DNA of 64,000 nucleotides, taken from contig NZ_AP023361.1 in assembly GCF_014191545.1 (NCBI RefSeq), positions 1,268,501-1,332,500 of the forward strand, in the 5' to 3' direction. Under the pieces are notes generated by a model, which was not told the origin of the DNA, did no database searches, and saw only the letters and a program-made list of their open reading frames with translations. Source of the stretch: Terrihabitans soli. Lineage in GTDB: Bacteria; Pseudomonadota; Alphaproteobacteria; Rhizobiales; Methylopilaceae. Each line of letters opens with the position of its first letter. Within the stretch, counting starts at the first letter, position 1. A program made the translations under genes and the position numbers. Of this stretch, positions 47,357 to 56,814 are shown piece by piece.

Positions 47357-48333
47357 CAATCAAGCGTTCTGTTGTGCTGGGCATCGGCAGCGCATTGCCC
47401 AAGCGCGCCGTGACAAATGCCGAACTGACCGAAAAGGTCGATACGTCGGACGAATGGATCGTCCAGCGCACCGGTATTCAAAAGCGCCATATCGCGGGCG
47501 AGGGCGAGACCTCCTCGACTCTCGGCCTCGCCGCGGCGGAAGCGGCGCTGAAGGATGCGGGGCTCACCTCCGCCGATCTCGATCTCATCGTCGTCGCGAC
47601 GACAACGCCGGATCTGACCTTTCCGTCCACGGCAACGCAGATTCAAGCGAAGCTCGGCATGACGCATGGCGCCGCCTTCGACATTCAGGCGGTGTGCTCG
47701 GGTTTTGTTTATGGCGTCACGATTGCCGATAAATTTCTGTCGTCCGGCAGTCACAAACGGGCGCTGGTGATCGGTGTCGACACGCTGTCGCGCATTGTCG
47801 ACTGGAACGACCGCACGACGTGTGTGCTCTTCGGCGACGGCGCTGGCGCGGTGGTGCTTGAAGCTCAGGACCAGAAGGGCGATGTCAAAACCGATCGCGG
47901 CGTATTGACGAGCCATCTGCGCTCGGACGGTCGCCATGGTCCCAAGCTCTGCGCCACCGGCGGTCCCTCGACCACGGGCAATGCCGGCGTCATTACGATG
48001 GAAGGCAAGGAAGTCTTCAAGCACGCGGTCGGCATGATTACCGACGTCATCACCGACGCCTATGCCGCCACCGGCTTCTCATCGGCGGATCTCAACTGGT
48101 TCGTGCCCCACCAGGCCAATAAGCGAATCATCGATTCCAGCGCTGAAAAATTGGGCATTAACCCCGAGAAAGTGGTCATCACGGTCGACCGCCACGGCAA
48201 CACCTCGGCGGCCTCCATCCCCCTCGCTCTGGCTACGGCCTATGGGGACGGGCGCATCAAGAAGGGCGACCTGGTCATGCTGGAGGCCATGGGCGGGGGC
48301 TTTACCTGGGGTTCGGTCCTCATCCGTTGGTAA
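47353..48333 (+). CDS. fabH: Beta-ketoacyl-ACP synthase III
   Basis: Starts fatty-acid synthesis by condensing acetyl-CoA with malonyl-ACP. 326 residues from a GTG that overlaps the plsX stop (GTGA). The catalytic Cys is in [12 protein letters not shown], His in [11 protein letters not shown] and Asn in [10 protein letters not shown]. Confidence 0.96.
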   Translation: MTIKRSVVLGIGSALPKRAVTNAELTEKVDTSDEWIVQRTGIQKRHIAGEGETSSTLGLAAAEAALKDAGLTSADLDLIVVATTTPDLTFPSTATQIQAKLGMTHGAAFDIQAVCSGFVYGVTIADKFLSSGSHKRALVIGVDTLSRIVDWNDRTTCVLFGDGAGAVVLEAQDQKGDVKTDRGVLTSHLRSDGRHGPKLCATGGPSTTGNAGVITMEGKEVFKHAVGMITDVITDAYAATGFSSADLNWFVPHQANKRIIDSSAEKLGINPEKVVITVDRHGNTSAASIPLALATAYGDGRIKKGDLVMLEAMGGGFTWGSVLIRW

Positions 48334-48415
48334 CCGTTTTAGAGATTGACCAATCTTCGCAGAAGATTAGGCTTCTCATCGTGGTAACAAACAAAAACGT
48401 TCCCGGGAGGAACCT

Positions 48416-48727
48416 ATGACCACGAAGACCATAACGCGGGCCGATCTGAGCGAGGCCGTGTATCAGAAGGTGGGGCTGTCACGGACCGAATCGTCCGCCC
48501 TGGTTGAAATGGTGCTCGACGAAATCGCCGATTGCCTGGAACAGGGTGAAGTCGTGAAACTGTCGTCTTTCGGCTCGTTCGTCGTGCGCGGCAAAGGCCA
48601 GCGCGTCGGACGTAATCCGAAAAGCGGACAGGAAGTGCCGATCCCGCCGCGCAAGGTACTGGTGTTCAAACCCAGCAATATCCTTAAAGCCCGTATCAAC
48701 GGGGAAGAGGTGCCTGCCGAGGATTGA
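48416..48727 (+). CDS. ihfA: Integration host factor alpha subunit
   Basis: 103-residue DNA-bending protein of the HU/IHF family. [14 protein letters not shown] starts the helices and the arm motif [21 protein letters not shown] is diagnostic of IHF-alpha. A GGGAGGAA ribosome site precedes the ATG. A dyad AATCTTC-GCA-GAAGATT (48352-48368) lies in its leader. Confidence 0.95.
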   Translation: MTTKTITRADLSEAVYQKVGLSRTESSALVEMVLDEIADCLEQGEVVKLSSFGSFVVRGKGQRVGRNPKSGQEVPIPPRKVLVFKPSNILKARINGEEVPAED

Positions 48728-48768
48728 ACGGGTGAGCGAATCGCTGTCGTCTTGATTGGGGCGACAAA

Positions 48769-49533
48769 ATGACAAAATCACCGGACGCTTTTCGCACGAT
48801 CAGCGAGGTCGCAGACGACCTCGATCTTCCGCAGCATGTGCTGCGGTTCTGGGAAACGCGTTTTACCCAGATAAAGCCGCTGAAGCGCGGCGGCGGGCGG
48901 CGTTATTACCGCCCCGATGACGTGCAACTGCTGCGCGGCATCAAACATCTCCTTTACGGCGAAGGCTACACGATCAAGGGCGTGCAGCGGATCCTGCGCG
49001 AGCAGGGCCTGCGGCATGTGATGGGTCTGTGGCGCGACGAAGTCTCCGAGCCGGACAGCTCAGGCGAGGCGTCAGCGCGCGGCCACGAGGCCTATGCGCC
49101 CAAAGCCGATCGTCCGCGCGGGCTCGAACCGGTGTTTTCGGAAGAGATGGGTCCGGGCGCCTATGCGCGCAGCGTGACGGCACGGCGGCCGAACTTCGAG
49201 CCCATCGTCGATGATGATGACGTCGAGGAAGACGAAGAGGCCGAGGACGAAGAAGAAGAGGAAACCGAAGACGCCGAAGCCGGCGCTGAGGCGGACGAAG
49301 AGGACGAGGACGAAGAGGACGAAGAGGGCGAAGAGGAAGACGACGAGGACGACGGCGGAGAAGCCGAAGACAGCGACGAAGACGAGGAAGAAGACGAGGA
49401 CGAGGACGAAGAGGACGAAGAAGAGGAGGCCGAGGAAGAGCCGGCCGGCCTGTCCACAGAAGATCGCAAACAGCTCGAACAGACGCTGCGCGAACTCACC
49501 GAACTGCGCCACGTCCTCGACGGCAGCGCCTGA
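48769..49533 (+). CDS. MerR-family regulator with long acidic tail
   Basis: 254 residues. The N-terminal winged helix ([20 protein letters not shown] and [15 protein letters not shown]) is a MerR domain without the metal-site cysteines. Residues about 148-224 are nearly all Asp and Glu, then a short helical end ([18 protein letters not shown]). A MerR gene after ihfA is usual in Hyphomicrobiales, but the length of the acidic tract is striking. Regulated genes are not known. Confidence 0.88.
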   Translation: MTKSPDAFRTISEVADDLDLPQHVLRFWETRFTQIKPLKRGGGRRYYRPDDVQLLRGIKHLLYGEGYTIKGVQRILREQGLRHVMGLWRDEVSEPDSSGEASARGHEAYAPKADRPRGLEPVFSEEMGPGAYARSVTARRPNFEPIVDDDDVEEDEEAEDEEEEETEDAEAGAEADEEDEDEEDEEGEEEDDEDDGGEAEDSDEDEEEDEDEDEEDEEEEAEEEPAGLSTEDRKQLEQTLRELTELRHVLDGSA

Positions 49534-49631
49534 ACCACCCATCAGTCTCTTAAGGAACCGGAGCGGCCCGTCCCTCGTTTCGAGGTGCGGGGCTGCGCGT
49601 TCCTGCGCGCCCGCTTTCAAGAGGAGCGGTC

Positions 49632-49868
49632 ATGCGCGTCTTCGAACACAATTTTCCGCCGAAAGCCGTCTCAGGACGTATGGGCCTTGTTCTTTACCAT
49701 AAGGACGGGCGCGCCGAGCGCGTCGATCTCGGCGTCGTGAAAGAAGGATTTTACGCACCCATTCCCGGCGATGAAGTCGTCCACGACGGCGTCCACTACG
49801 AGGTGGCGGGCGTCGCGGATTCGCCCGAATCCGATGTCTCGATCGCCGTTATCGCCGAAGAAAAATAG
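49632..49868 (+). CDS. Small hypothetical protein
   Basis: 78 residues with a beta-rich look (GRMGLVLYHKDGRAERVDLG, VHDGVHYEVAGVADS). No named family. A strong AAGAGGAGCGG ribosome site precedes the ATG, which supports it being real. Just downstream of the MerR gene on the same strand. Confidence 0.65.
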   Translation: MRVFEHNFPPKAVSGRMGLVLYHKDGRAERVDLGVVKEGFYAPIPGDEVVHDGVHYEVAGVADSPESDVSIAVIAEEK

Positions 49869-49961
49869 GACTGATTCGCACCGGTGTGCGTCTCGCGTAA
49901 TTAACCGAGTTTGACTGTTAATATTGTTTGGTCCGGCCAGGCCGTGCCAGCAGTACGGACG

Positions 49962-50165
49962 ATGAGCAAAGATATGACCCCCACGACGCGCGCCCAACTG
50001 GACGACGAAACGCGGGCCTGGATCGCGTATTATAATGCGCAGGCAAAGCTGTTTGCGGAACTTGCCGCCGGCACGGCCTCTTCCGAACAGGTGCGCAATT
50101 ACCGCGCACAGGAAAAGAGCTGGCGCGAAAAAGCCCGCGCGCTTCTGCCGGTCGCCGCGGAATAA
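49962..50165 (+). CDS. Small hypothetical protein
   Basis: 67 residues, predicted mainly helical (DDETRAWIAYYNAQAKLFAE and EQVRNYRAQEKSWREKARAL). No known domain. The ATG at 49962 is preferred over a start 51 bases earlier, but the ribosome site is weak. Convergent with the TRAP-locus small gene. Confidence 0.5.
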   Translation: MSKDMTPTTRAQLDDETRAWIAYYNAQAKLFAELAAGTASSEQVRNYRAQEKSWREKARALLPVAAE

Positions 50166-50196
50166 GTCCTTACAGTTTTGAAGGTTGCGAGGATCT

Positions 50197-50514
50197 TCAG
50201 TCCGGCGTGCCGGTGAGGGCGCCGATGGCCGTGCTCTCGCGCGTGAAGTAGAAGCCGTCCGCGGCGATGGCTTCTTTCGCTTCCTCGAATTCGGCAAAAC
50301 GCGTGGAGTCGATCTTGCGGAATTCGTCCCAATAGCCGTTCTCGCCGATCAAGGGCAAAGCCGCGCGGGTGTCGAGCGGCAGGATCGCCCAGACTTTCGA
50401 GCGCTCCTCGCCCTTCTTGACCCAATTCATGATTGCCCAATCCGCCATGTCCGGACTCCCGATCGCGTCTTCCGATGGAGATGTCCCGGCGGAGCTTTTG
50501 CTGTCCGTAGACAT
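50197..50514 (-). CDS. Small hypothetical protein coupled to GST
   Basis: 105 residues without a recognised domain. A conserved-looking core is DWAIMNWVKKGEERSKVWAI and YWDEFRKIDSTRFAEFEEA. Its ATG overlaps the GST stop (ATGA), so it is the last gene of the amidase/TRAP operon and probably cotranslated with GST. A longer frame reading back through GST is a shadow. Confidence 0.65.
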   Translation of the reverse strand: MSTDSKSSAGTSPSEDAIGSPDMADWAIMNWVKKGEERSKVWAILPLDTRAALPLIGENGYWDEFRKIDSTRFAEFEEAKEAIAADGFYFTRESTAIGALTGTPD

Positions 50515-51116
50515 CACGCCTCCCGAGGTTCGGTTAAATGCATTGAAGGGCGTTCGCTGAAGGCTCCGAACCACGCTCCGAGAAGCGGGTGAGCCGAACG
50601 CCAATCGATGTCGGAGAAGCGGAAATGGATATAGCCGAGCGCACAGCCATACCCAATGGCGCCGATTGTCGCTTCTTCCGGAAGGTCTTTCTCCATCGCC
50701 GCGAGCGCGCGGCGGATTTTGGAAAGCTGCGCCTCGCGCCAGACATCCCATTGGAATTCCGGGGGCCGCGAGACCTTCTCGTAGCGCGTCAGGAGCGCGG
50801 CATCGAGAAGCCCGTCGGCCAGTGCGTGCTGCCTCAGCGCCTTCCAGCGCGGAGGGCCGTCTTTCGGAAAAACGCGATGGCCGTGCGTGCGCGCGTCCAG
50901 ATATTCGCAGATGACGAGGCTGTCGTAGAGCGGCCCGTCTTTGGTGATCAGCACCGGGATTTTGCCGAGCGGGTTTTCCGCGTTCAGCTCGTCATTGGTG
51001 CCGACCGGATTTGCGAGCGCAAAGACAGGTTCGATAAAATCGATCTGCCCGGTCTCATGCGCCACCGCCATGACCTTGCGCACATAGGGGGAGGTCGGCG
51101 CGTACAGAAGCTTCAT
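50514..51116 (-). CDS. Glutathione S-transferase family protein
   Basis: 200 residues. The N-terminal thioredoxin-fold domain (LLYAPTSPYVRKVMAVAHE, ENPLGKIPVLI, and the glutathione-binding LYDSLVICEYLD) is followed by a helical C-domain. It could conjugate or isomerise an electrophilic intermediate. It starts 11 bases after dctM; a GTG six bases earlier is an alternative start. Probable partner of the catabolic operon. Confidence 0.87.
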   Translation of the reverse strand: MKLLYAPTSPYVRKVMAVAHETGQIDFIEPVFALANPVGTNDELNAENPLGKIPVLITKDGPLYDSLVICEYLDARTHGHRVFPKDGPPRWKALRQHALADGLLDAALLTRYEKVSRPPEFQWDVWREAQLSKIRRALAAMEKDLPEEATIGAIGYGCALGYIHFRFSDIDWRSAHPLLGAWFGAFSERPSMHLTEPREA

Positions 51117-51126
51117 GGCCACAAGC

Positions 51127-52407
51127 TCAGTCTTTCATGTAGTTGGGCAGCCAGGTCGAAAGCTCCGGCACGGCCATCAGCACAAGCGTGAACAGGATGA
51201 TGGCGATGAAGAACGGCATATTGGCGCGGAAGACCTGGATCTGATCGACGCCGGCAATGCGGCCCGCAATGATCGAGGCGATGCCGATCGGCGGATGCAG
51301 CTGGCCGATGACGACGGCCATGACCATCAGCACGCCGAACTGGATGAGATCGATCTGGAAAGCGATCAGCGTCGGCAGGATCACCGGCACGAGAACCGGG
51401 ATCAGCGGATCGAGGAACATGCCGGCGATGATGGCGAGCAGCATCAACGCGGCAAGACGCATGAAATAACTATCGCCGATGGCGATGACGTCGATGACGC
51501 CGGCAAGTGCCTGCGGCACGCCCGCGCTCGCAAGGCTGACGCCGAGCGTGCCGGAGAGGCCCACCATCACGAGAAGCTCACCCGAGAGCTGCACGGCGGA
51601 AACGCAGGATTTGTAGAACGCCGTCCAGCCCATAGAACGATAGATGAAGATGGAGAGCGCACCGGCATAGACGACGCCAAAGGCCGAGCCTTCGGTCGGG
51701 GTGAAGACGCCGACCGAGGTGCCGCCGACAATGATGGCCGGCATGCCGATGGACAGAAGCGCGCGGTTGAAGGTGTAGAGAATCTCCGAAACCGACAGAT
51801 TGCCGTGACGCGGGAAATTGTGCCGGCGCGCGAGGACGAAGACGACGGCCATAAAGATCAGGCCCATGAGGATGCCGGGAATGACGCCGGCCAAAAACAG
51901 CGCGCCGAGCGAGGTGCCCGTCACCGCCGAATAAAGGATCATGGGAGAAGAGGGCGGGATCATCGGCCCGACGCCCGATGAGGAGGCGCAGGTCGCTGCC
52001 GAGAAGGCCGGCGAATAGCCCGCGCGCTTCATGGCGGGAATGGTGATGGAGCCGGTGCCGGCGATGTCGGCAGTCGAGGAGCCGAACATGCCGCCGAGAA
52101 AAATCGAGGTCAGCACGTCGACCTGGGCGAGGCCGCCGCGCATCCAGCCGACGAGCGAATGGGCAAAATCGAAGAGCCGCGTCGACAGCCCGCCGACATT
52201 CATCAGGACGCCTGCGAGCACGAAGAGCGGCAAGGCGATGAGCGTGTAATCGCTCATGCCGTTGACCATGGCCTGCGGAATGACCAGCGCCCATTGGCCG
52301 CTGATATAAAGGCCGATGGCGACCGACCCCAGAAGCGCCGCCACCATGGGCACGCCGAGGATGAGGAGAATGATGAGAAGGACGATGCCTAAAAGTGCGC
52401 CGATCAT
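51127..52407 (-). CDS. dctM: TRAP transporter large permease DctM
   Basis: 426 residues, about 12 membrane helices, the channel subunit of a Na+/H+-driven organic-acid importer. Family features are LVGWMRGGLAQVDVLTSIFL, GMFGSSTADIAGTGSI, IPPSSPMILYS and GMFLDPLIPVLVPVILPT. The ATG at 52407 overlaps the dctQ stop (ATGA); the upstream extension of the frame is a shadow. Confidence 0.93.
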   Translation of the reverse strand: MIGALLGIVLLIILLILGVPMVAALLGSVAIGLYISGQWALVIPQAMVNGMSDYTLIALPLFVLAGVLMNVGGLSTRLFDFAHSLVGWMRGGLAQVDVLTSIFLGGMFGSSTADIAGTGSITIPAMKRAGYSPAFSAATCASSSGVGPMIPPSSPMILYSAVTGTSLGALFLAGVIPGILMGLIFMAVVFVLARRHNFPRHGNLSVSEILYTFNRALLSIGMPAIIVGGTSVGVFTPTEGSAFGVVYAGALSIFIYRSMGWTAFYKSCVSAVQLSGELLVMVGLSGTLGVSLASAGVPQALAGVIDVIAIGDSYFMRLAALMLLAIIAGMFLDPLIPVLVPVILPTLIAFQIDLIQFGVLMVMAVVIGQLHPPIGIASIIAGRIAGVDQIQVFRANMPFFIAIILFTLVLMAVPELSTWLPNYMKD

Positions 52408-52985
52408 TTTGGGGTGCTGTCCTTCTGGAAGTCGCGCACCGCTTCGATAAGGAAAGCAATGGCGACGAGCGCGGAGCCGATGAGAAGGGCGGAGGTGAAC
52501 CAGCCGGTCGGGAGCTCGAGATAGAGCGTCAGATCGCCGCCGAACAGGTTGAGATACTGGAATCCGCCGAAACCGAGATAGGCGAAGACGGCCGCCGAAA
52601 AGACCTGCGACAGCATCGTAATGACGCGCTTGATCTTCGGCGGAAACTTCTCGACGAAATAATCGATACGGATCATCTCGCGTTGACGGATCGACAGATA
52701 GACGCCGCACATCGCAAGCCAGGGCATCAGGGCGACGATGAGCTCATCGGCCCAGATCGCCGTAAAGTTGAAGATGTAGCGGCTCGTCGCATTGCCGAAC
52801 ACCAGAGCTGTAATCGCGATGATGATGGCCGCGCCCGCACCGGCGATCGTCCGGTCGACGATGCGCTCGACGAAGGTCGCATCGGGACCGTCGCGAAGTT
52901 CGAACGAACTCAGCGTGTCGTTCACACCCATCGTGTCGTGCACATGGGCGGACGGCTCGGGCGTGCTGGGCGCTGAGATGGTCAT
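52404..52985 (-). CDS. dctQ: TRAP transporter small permease DctQ
   Basis: 193 residues. Four membrane helices with the conserved WADELIVALMPWLAMCG and RQREMIRIDYF segments typical of DctQ, which pairs with DctM. A soluble N-terminus of about 40 residues precedes the first helix. It follows dctP after 65 bases. Confidence 0.91.
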   Translation of the reverse strand: MTISAPSTPEPSAHVHDTMGVNDTLSSFELRDGPDATFVERIVDRTIAGAGAAIIIAITALVFGNATSRYIFNFTAIWADELIVALMPWLAMCGVYLSIRQREMIRIDYFVEKFPPKIKRVITMLSQVFSAAVFAYLGFGGFQYLNLFGGDLTLYLELPTGWFTSALLIGSALVAIAFLIEAVRDFQKDSTPK

Positions 52986-53050
52986 GGTCTCTCCGAGTGG
53001 GAGAGCGCGGGAATGTCTCCCCGCGCCCTCTCGTTCAATAGGCTGGCCTA

Positions 53051-54043
53051 TTACTTGACGGCGGCCAGAACTTCGTTGGCGATGTCGCCACCGGCGATCT
53101 TGCCGATTTCTTCATAGAGAGGCGCCGAGGCCTTCTTGAAGCTGTCGACGTCGATCTCGGTGACCGCGATCTTGCCGCTGTCCTTGAGCTGCTTCAGCAG
53201 TTCGATGTCCTTGGTCGCGCCGATCTCGCGCACTTTGACGGCCGCTTCATGCGCCGCTTCCTTGACCGCCTTCTTCTGCGCGTCGGTCAGGCTGTCGTAC
53301 TTCTTGGCGTTCATCACCAGAGTGACCGGCGTGTAGACGTGGTTCGAGATCGAGATGTTCTTCTGAACTTCCTGCAGCGAACGTGCCACGATATCGGCCA
53401 GCGGGTTTTCCTGACCGTCGATCGTGCCGCTCTGAAGGGCAAGATAGACTTCCGAGAAGCTCATATTGATCGGCGAAGCGCCGAGCGTCTTGAACATTAG
53501 AACGCGGGTCGGGGAGCCCGGCACGCGGATCTTCATGCCCTGGAAATCGGCGGGCGTCTTGATGGCGCGGACATTGTTGGTGATCTGGCGGAAGCCGATC
53601 TCACCGAAGGCCAGCACTTCAAGGCCGTTGGTCTTGCGCAGCGAGGCGCGCAGCTTTTCGCCGATCTCGCCGTCCAGAACCTTGGCGACGACGGTGCGGT
53701 CCTTGTACAGGAACGGCATGTCGAAGATCGAGAAGGTCTTGTCGAGGCCGACAACGTCCGAACCGAACGGATAGACGTCGATCTGGCCGGTGCGGATCTG
53801 CTGCATGTGAACGACTTCGTCGCCGAGCGCGCCCGAGTGGAACAGCTCGTACTGAAGATCGTCGCCAAGCTTGGCCTTCAGATTGTCGGCGAACATCTGC
53901 ATGACGACGATGTCGAGGCCGCTCGCCGGGCTGTCGCCCGACATACGCAGCTTCAGCGGCTCGGCCATGACCGGCGCCGCAAAGATGGAAGTTCCCAGCA
54001 TGACGGCGCCGAGAAGCGCCTTAATCGAAATATGTTTGCTCAT
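53051..54043 (-). CDS. dctP: TRAP transporter substrate-binding protein DctP
   Basis: 330 residues. A signal peptide (KALLGAVMLGTSIFAAPVMA) precedes the DctP fold. FQGMKIRVPGSPTRVLMFKT carries the arginine that usually binds a substrate carboxylate, followed by MSFSEVYLALQSGTIDGQEN. It captures a carboxylate in the periplasm. The ATG at 54043 has GGAGACTGGGG upstream. Its neighbours suggest an aromatic or amide-containing acid. Confidence 0.92.
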   Translation of the reverse strand: MSKHISIKALLGAVMLGTSIFAAPVMAEPLKLRMSGDSPASGLDIVVMQMFADNLKAKLGDDLQYELFHSGALGDEVVHMQQIRTGQIDVYPFGSDVVGLDKTFSIFDMPFLYKDRTVVAKVLDGEIGEKLRASLRKTNGLEVLAFGEIGFRQITNNVRAIKTPADFQGMKIRVPGSPTRVLMFKTLGASPINMSFSEVYLALQSGTIDGQENPLADIVARSLQEVQKNISISNHVYTPVTLVMNAKKYDSLTDAQKKAVKEAAHEAAVKVREIGATKDIELLKQLKDSGKIAVTEIDVDSFKKASAPLYEEIGKIAGGDIANEVLAAVK

Positions 54044-54072
54044 GTCCCCAGTCTCCTTCGAAAATTTTCGTG

Positions 54073-55167
54073 TCACGGCGTGACGCGTGTTTCTTTCAGC
54101 CTGTCCTGGTTAAGCGTGACCCCAAATCCCGGCGCTTTCGGAATGTCGATGCGCCCGTCTTTTTGCTGCGGCGGATCGACGAACATCTGCGCCTCCACCT
54201 GTTCCGTGCCGAGATGCATTTCGGCCAGGGTTCCGTTGCGGAAGCCCGCGACGTGATGAAGGCACCAGATGCCTCCGCCGCCGGCGTCCGAAAGTGGCTT
54301 GTTGTAGATTTGCGAGAGATAGGCGACGCGGCGCGTCTCCGTCATGCCGCCATTGTACATGCTGTTCGGCATGAAGATGTCGAGGCCGTCATGCTCGACC
54401 CATTCGCGGAAGCGCAGCGAATGGCCGTCCATCTGACCGGCGGACAGCGGGATCGTCGTGCGCTTGCGCATCATGCCCATATCGCGGGCATCGACCCGGC
54501 GGAATGGATCTTCGAACCAGGCGATGTTGCATTCTTCGAGATAGGGGCAGAGCCGCATCGCGTCTTCGAGGCCGATGCTTTCATTGGCGTCGACCGCGAG
54601 AATAATATCGTCGCCAAGCGCAGCGCGGACGGCGCGCACGCGGCGCACATCTTCGAGAACGCCGAGCTTCGAGCCGACCAGCATTTTGAGGCGGCTATGG
54701 CCCTTGCCGATCAGGATGCGTCCCATCTCGATCAGCTGATCGATGTCGAACGCCGCAAAGCCGTAAGTCACATAGACATCGGCATAGTCTTTAGCGCCGC
54801 CCAGCATTTCGGCCACGGTGCGGCCGGAGGCCTTGCCGAGAAGGTCCCATATGGCGAGATCCACGCACGACAAAGCCGACAGATTAATGCCGGTCATCGA
54901 GCCGCGTTCGGAGAGGATTGGCTGCAGTCGTGCGTGGATCTTTTCGAGGTCGCGCGCATCCATGCCGAGGATGGCGGGACCGATATGCTTTTCGACGATG
55001 GCGGCAACGCCGTGCCACAGAAAGCGCGAGGCCATGCCAAAGCCGGTGTGGCCGTCGTCCGTCTCGATCTGGCAGATGATGCGGTAATCGTCTTCGAGCC
55101 GCTTGTTGATCAGCGGGATCGAATTCTGAAACGCATGAATACTGACCTCGACTTTGACGATCTTCAC
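54073..55167 (-). CDS. Enolase-superfamily protein (mandelate racemase-like) with altered active site
   Basis: 364 residues from a GTG that overlaps the amidase stop (GTGA). The capping domain has GHTGFGMASRF, and the barrel keeps two metal ligands, D193 (AVDAN) and E219 (WFEDP). The third ligand position is Gln (SAGQ, 245), the second Lys of KxK is Leu 163 (KML), and the usual Asp and His of the other catalytic face read N268 (MPN) and D294 (PLSD). Chemistry therefore differs from mandelate racemase and cannot be named. Confidence 0.85.
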   Translation of the reverse strand: MKIVKVEVSIHAFQNSIPLINKRLEDDYRIICQIETDDGHTGFGMASRFLWHGVAAIVEKHIGPAILGMDARDLEKIHARLQPILSERGSMTGINLSALSCVDLAIWDLLGKASGRTVAEMLGGAKDYADVYVTYGFAAFDIDQLIEMGRILIGKGHSRLKMLVGSKLGVLEDVRRVRAVRAALGDDIILAVDANESIGLEDAMRLCPYLEECNIAWFEDPFRRVDARDMGMMRKRTTIPLSAGQMDGHSLRFREWVEHDGLDIFMPNSMYNGGMTETRRVAYLSQIYNKPLSDAGGGGIWCLHHVAGFRNGTLAEMHLGTEQVEAQMFVDPPQQKDGRIDIPKAPGFGVTLNQDRLKETRVTP

Positions 55168-56666
55168 AACAGCTCCATTGTCTTGACGTGGGCGGTGAGC
55201 GCAGGCGGAATTTTGCCGGCCGAACTTGTGCGCTTTTGCAGGCCCGCAAGATCGGGCAGGGGACGCTGAAGTTCTGCGTCTTCGGCAAAGGCGGCTTCGA
55301 GAGCTGCGGCCGCCGACAGCGTGCCGGCGTCGTCGCGGTATTTGCCGACGATCTGCAGGCCGAAGGGCATGCCGCTCGGGCCGAGGCCTGCGGGAATGAC
55401 CGTTGCGGGATGCGTCGTCAGCGTGATGGCTGAAGCGATGGCGCACCAGGTGATGTAGGTGTCGAGCTTTTCGCCATTGATGTGCGAGACGAAAAGCTGC
55501 TCGACCGGGAACGGCACGGCGGAGGCCGCCGGGCAGATCAGAAGGTCGATATCGGCGAAGAAGGCCTGGAAGTTGCGGACAATCTCAGTCTGCTGCGCAT
55601 GCGCTCGCGCGACATCGGCGACGGAGACGCGCTTGGCCAGCTCAGTGTTCGCAATAACGTTCGGTCCGGCGAGATCGCGGTGTCGGCCGATATAATCGGT
55701 CAGCGTGTCGGCGAAGCCGACGGCGCGCAGCGTCTCGAAGGTGAAGTTGACACCCTCGATCTTCGGATCGATCCATTCGGCGGAAGCAAAGAGAGGCGCG
55801 ATTTTCGCGGTCTTCTTGCGGAATGCCTCCTGTACATCTTTCGACACCGGAACCGCGCCGAGATCGGCGCTGAACGCGACGCGCAGGGTCGAGAGATCGG
55901 TTGTCGCGAGGTTGACGAAGGGATCGGGCGATAGATCGAGCGAGAGCGGGTCTTTCGCGCTGGTGCCGACCATCGCCGCCATCAGGAGCGCCGCGTCTTC
56001 GGCGTTCCGTGCCATCGGCCCTTCGACAAAATGGGGCGACCAGCCATGGCGGCGCGTATCGTGCGTCACCGCGCCCGGCGAGGGCCTGTGGCCGACAACG
56101 CCACAGAAGGAGGCGGGCGTCCGCAACGAGCCGCCGAGATCGGAGCCGGTGGCGAGCGGCATCATGTCCGTCGCCAAAGCAACAGCCGATCCGCCGGAGG
56201 AGCCGGCGCAGGAAAGCTCCGGATCGAAAGGGTTCACTGTCGCGCCGTAGACGCGGTTCACCGTATTGGCACCCGCGCCGAACTCCGGCGTGTTGGTCTT
56301 GCCGATGATGATGCCGCCGGCGGCGCGGATCTTCGCGACGATCGGATCGTCCTTCGCCGGCACATGATCTTTGTGCACGAGCGAGCCGAACGTCGTTGTC
56401 AGGCCGCCGGTCTCCGTCAAATCCTTCACGCCGACCGGCAAACCATGAAGCGGGCCGAGCGGCTCGCCGTTCATGACGGCGTCTTCGGCCGCAGCGGCCG
56501 CTTTGCGTCCGCGTGCAAAATCCCGCGCCACGACCGCGTTGAGTTTCGGATCGAGCTTTTCGATGCGCGCAATGCTCGCGTCGAACAATTCGACAGGCGA
56601 AATCGCTTTGCTGCCGATCAGAGATCGCAGCTGACGGGCCGTGTGACTGAGAAGGTCCGTACTCAT
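55164..56666 (-). CDS. Amidase (amidase-signature family)
   Basis: 500 residues. The Ser-cisSer-Lys triad is present: Lys in PVGVKDLTET, and LSCAGSSGGSAVAL plus GSDLGGSLRTPASFCG carrying the two serines. It hydrolyses a carboxamide to acid and ammonia. First gene of the operon running to the TRAP transporter and GST. Its promoter region holds a widely spaced inverted repeat. Substrate is unknown but is probably an intermediate of the imported compound. Confidence 0.9.
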   Translation of the reverse strand: MSTDLLSHTARQLRSLIGSKAISPVELFDASIARIEKLDPKLNAVVARDFARGRKAAAAAEDAVMNGEPLGPLHGLPVGVKDLTETGGLTTTFGSLVHKDHVPAKDDPIVAKIRAAGGIIIGKTNTPEFGAGANTVNRVYGATVNPFDPELSCAGSSGGSAVALATDMMPLATGSDLGGSLRTPASFCGVVGHRPSPGAVTHDTRRHGWSPHFVEGPMARNAEDAALLMAAMVGTSAKDPLSLDLSPDPFVNLATTDLSTLRVAFSADLGAVPVSKDVQEAFRKKTAKIAPLFASAEWIDPKIEGVNFTFETLRAVGFADTLTDYIGRHRDLAGPNVIANTELAKRVSVADVARAHAQQTEIVRNFQAFFADIDLLICPAASAVPFPVEQLFVSHINGEKLDTYITWCAIASAITLTTHPATVIPAGLGPSGMPFGLQIVGKYRDDAGTLSAAAALEAAFAEDAELQRPLPDLAGLQKRTSSAGKIPPALTAHVKTMELL

Positions 56667-56720
56667 GTTCTTCGTGTTCTCGCGGCCAAAGTGAATTCAG
56701 TCAATTGAACCAAAGAAAAA

Positions 56721-56791
56721 ACTGCCCAAAAAAACAACATTTCAGCAATTGATCAAAAACGCATCGTTGAATCGGCGCAATTTTGGGCAGT
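56721..56791. promoter_or_regulatory. Widely spaced inverted repeat upstream of amidase operon
   Basis: Perfect 11-bp arms ACTGCCCAAAA (56721-56731) and TTTTGGGCAGT (56781-56791), 49 bases apart. Two short palindromes are close by, TCAATTGA (56701-56708) and TTGATCAA (56749-56756). The region lies just upstream of the amidase start, so it is a candidate paired operator for looping by a dimeric regulator. Confidence 0.5.
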
Positions 56792-56814
56792 CAACGTCAG
56801 TACAAAATAAAAAA

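Noticed and set aside
49161-49538. A serine-rich frame antisense to the acidic MerR tract
   Set aside because: Poly-Ser is simply the reverse reading of GAA/GAG/GAC repeats.
49534-49631. tRNA gene after the ihfA-merR block
   Set aside because: A tRNA is sometimes found here in related genomes, but I see no cloverleaf or TTCGAAT arm.
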